Origin: Vespula vulgaris
Lineage: Eukaryota; Arthropoda; Insecta; Hymenoptera; Vespidae
Reading direction: 5' to 3'
DNA: 64,000 nucleotides
Assembly: GCF_905475345.1 (NCBI RefSeq)
Contig: NC_066597.1
Coordinates: 1,674,501 to 1,738,500 of the forward strand
Shown here: positions 62,437-64,000 of the stretch, in pieces
How positions within the stretch are numbered: position 1 is the first letter of the stretch
Layout of the letters: every line of letters starts with the position of its first letter
Made by a program: the position numbers and the translations under genes
The notes under the pieces: model-generated
The model's input: only the letters and a program-made list of their open reading frames with translations
Databases searched by the model: none
Told to the model about the DNA's origin: nothing

Positions 62437-63654
62437 TGGTAGATTATATATCCATAGAGATTTTTGTCGTCTAACGAAAATTCGAACGTTCAGTCGTTCA
62501 TTATTTTTCACGAGTCGTACAAAATGATTTTTCTATTAAAAAATTTCCTATATAATTCGTATCGCGAAAAACAGAGATCTTTTTAATTTTTTCTTTCTTT
62601 CTTTCCCCCTCTTTCTTTTTTTTTTTAATGTTATTTTATGTTTTAATCGTTCGTTATTTGTACCATCGAGATTCGCGATAATTGCACCTATTGTTTGAAA
62701 GTTTTAAACGTCGTTAATCGAGAATATAACTGTGTTTCATTCGATGGAATGTTTTAATTTTTTATTGGAAAGTACATGGCGCGATAGTAAATTTTCTATG
62801 GGGGTGAAAAAGTAGAGGGTACGAGGTATGGGGTCGATTTAATATCTTTTTGAAAAACGAATTCATTTTGTATGACAAATGGAAAGAGTGTGACGATTTT
62901 ATATATATATATATATATATAAAAGAATAAATAAATAAATAAATAAAAAGACAAAAGCTTCGAAAAAAAAGAAATATTAATACAAATAAAAGAAAATCTG
63001 TGAATCTCGATGCACCGTAAAAACCATCGACAGATCGTTCGACGAAAAGTTATGACGATTCCGAAGCTGTCATTCGTTCTCGTGCAACGATGACGTATGA
63101 TCGAGATTCTTCATTTGCGAGGTTTCGTATAGCCACGATTAACTGCTTTTCCACGATTTTGCCTACGTTTTATCGATCGTACTCTCTCTTTCTCTCTTTC
63201 TCTTTCTCTTTCTCTCTCTCTCTCACCCTTTCATTCCATGGACGAACGCACTCGTAAATACAAATCTATCTGTAAATCGTACGTTAATTCGAATGCCGGT
63301 TCAATGAAGTTCATTCGTGCGAAAATGTCCCAGGTTTAGTCGCTTCTATAAACCCGTGTTTTCGTTCATATAATTTTTTTATTTATTTATTTATTTATTT
63401 ATCGTTTATTGATCCTTTTATTTATTTTTGCTTTTCTTCTTAATTATCGCCCCTGTCCATTCACTATCCATTATTCATATTATTGTATTATATTATCGTC
63501 ATAAAAGAGATGACCGAACTGTTATTATAAAATTATGGTAGACCTTGCATATATCGCGTAGCGTTGTCCTATTTTTGCTATAATAGAAAGAAAAAAAAAA
63601 TGAAAAAGAAGAAAAAAAAAATAAAGAAAAAAGAAACAGAATAAAGACAGTCAA

Positions 63655-63688
63655 GATGCAAGCTGACTCTGCTGAGTCATCCTGCATC
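63655..63688. other. Two-step hairpin with embedded ARE/MARE-like motif
   Basis: GATGCA / TGCATC and TGACTC / GAGTCA pair perfectly, separated by a symmetric 3x3 internal loop, with a TGCT apical loop. The 3' half contains TGCTGAGTCAT (63670-63680), which on the minus strand fits the CNC-Maf antioxidant-response consensus RTGACNNNGC. Confidence 0.6.
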
Positions 63689-63854
63689 GAGCAAAATGCA
63701 GATCAAAGTTTTTAATCGTTCTACCGACGTGTCAGCTTGCACGTCGAGTTTAAAGTTGATAGAACACAAAATGGCGATAGATATGTTCGATTAATTACCG
63801 TGCCTTTCGTACCTACGATAATACGGATATTAAAACTCTGAAAATTAAAAAAAA

Positions 63855-63856
<2 letters not shown>

Positions 63857-63890
<34 letters not shown>
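63857..63890 (+). repeat. (CA)n microsatellite
   Basis: About 16 CA units near the window end. Confidence 0.95.
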
Positions 63891-63893
<3 letters not shown>

Positions 63894-64000
63894 ACAATTT
63901 GTTTTTACGAATGCGTATGTTAGAATTTATTGAAACATCGCAATTGTTGTTCTTCGCCAAATAAAAAATAAAATTAAATTAAATTAAAAAATTAAAAATG

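Larger units (their letters stand above)
47872..64000 (+). other. Presumed first coding intron of nemo, running off the window
   Basis: 16.1 kb after the nemo donor without any recognisable kinase exon or other gene on either strand. It is dominated by microsatellites, listed separately, with non-repetitive islands at about 51,470-51,570, 54,590-54,845 and 59,080-59,170 that could hold enhancers. Assignment as intron is inference: an unrelated small gene or non-coding RNA inside cannot be excluded. Confidence 0.6.

Overview
This is an animal (insect) nuclear genomic window. It is AT-rich but not depleted in CpG outside the genes, has short spliceosomal introns, and carries a very high density of simple-sequence repeats. 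Gene content and intron structure fit an arthropod. The selenoprotein M homologue uses cysteine, the genome is AT-rich with retained CpG, and microsatellites are abundant; together these fit a hymenopteran (bee/wasp/ant), with a vespid-type wasp as a guess only. No bacterial operons, viral genes, transposase ORFs, CRISPR arrays or convincing tRNA/rRNA genes were seen.

Layout. (1) 1-26,600: no supported gene. This is intergenic or intronic DNA packed with (CT)n, (AT)n, (CTTT)n, (GAA)n, (TATG)n and (CAGC)n tracts. (2) 26,634-43,219: a compact block of five genes with far fewer microsatellites. In order they are DNAI4/WDR78 (axonemal dynein intermediate chain, minus), RNF185/RNF5 (ER membrane RING E3, plus), SELENOM-like thioredoxin-fold ER protein with Cys in place of Sec (minus), PRP19 (U-box/WD40 splicing factor and E3, plus) and UBE3B (IQ + HECT E3, plus). 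Exon sums close in frame: DNAI4 746 aa, RNF185 179 aa, SELENOM 115 aa, PRP19 504 aa, UBE3B 1068 aa. The last two equal the human lengths as I recall them. (3) 43,220-45,650: AT-rich 3' flank. (4) 45,650-47,871: CpG-dense promoter, long repeat-rich 5' leader and first coding exon of nemo (Nemo-like kinase). The exon breaks at the kinase glycine-rich loop with a canonical splice donor. (5) 47,872-64,000: no later nemo exon recognised; most simply the start of a very long first coding intron, again full of microsatellites, with a few non-repetitive islands that could be regulatory.

The genes do not form one pathway. Three of the five complete genes are ubiquitin ligases of three classes (RING, U-box, HECT), and two products act at or in the ER (RNF185, SELENOM). 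The most interesting sequence-level signals are: an RFX X-box plus forkhead motifs just upstream of the ciliary dynein gene; a GC-AG intron required by the PRP19 frame; the Cys-for-Sec selenoprotein M with a KDEI tail; an Inr+DPE core promoter and a palindromic CACGTG element at nemo; an inverted pair of CTCF-like GCGCC motifs between DNAI4 and RNF185; and several perfect short hairpins in otherwise featureless DNA. I found no clear candidate for an entirely new biological system.
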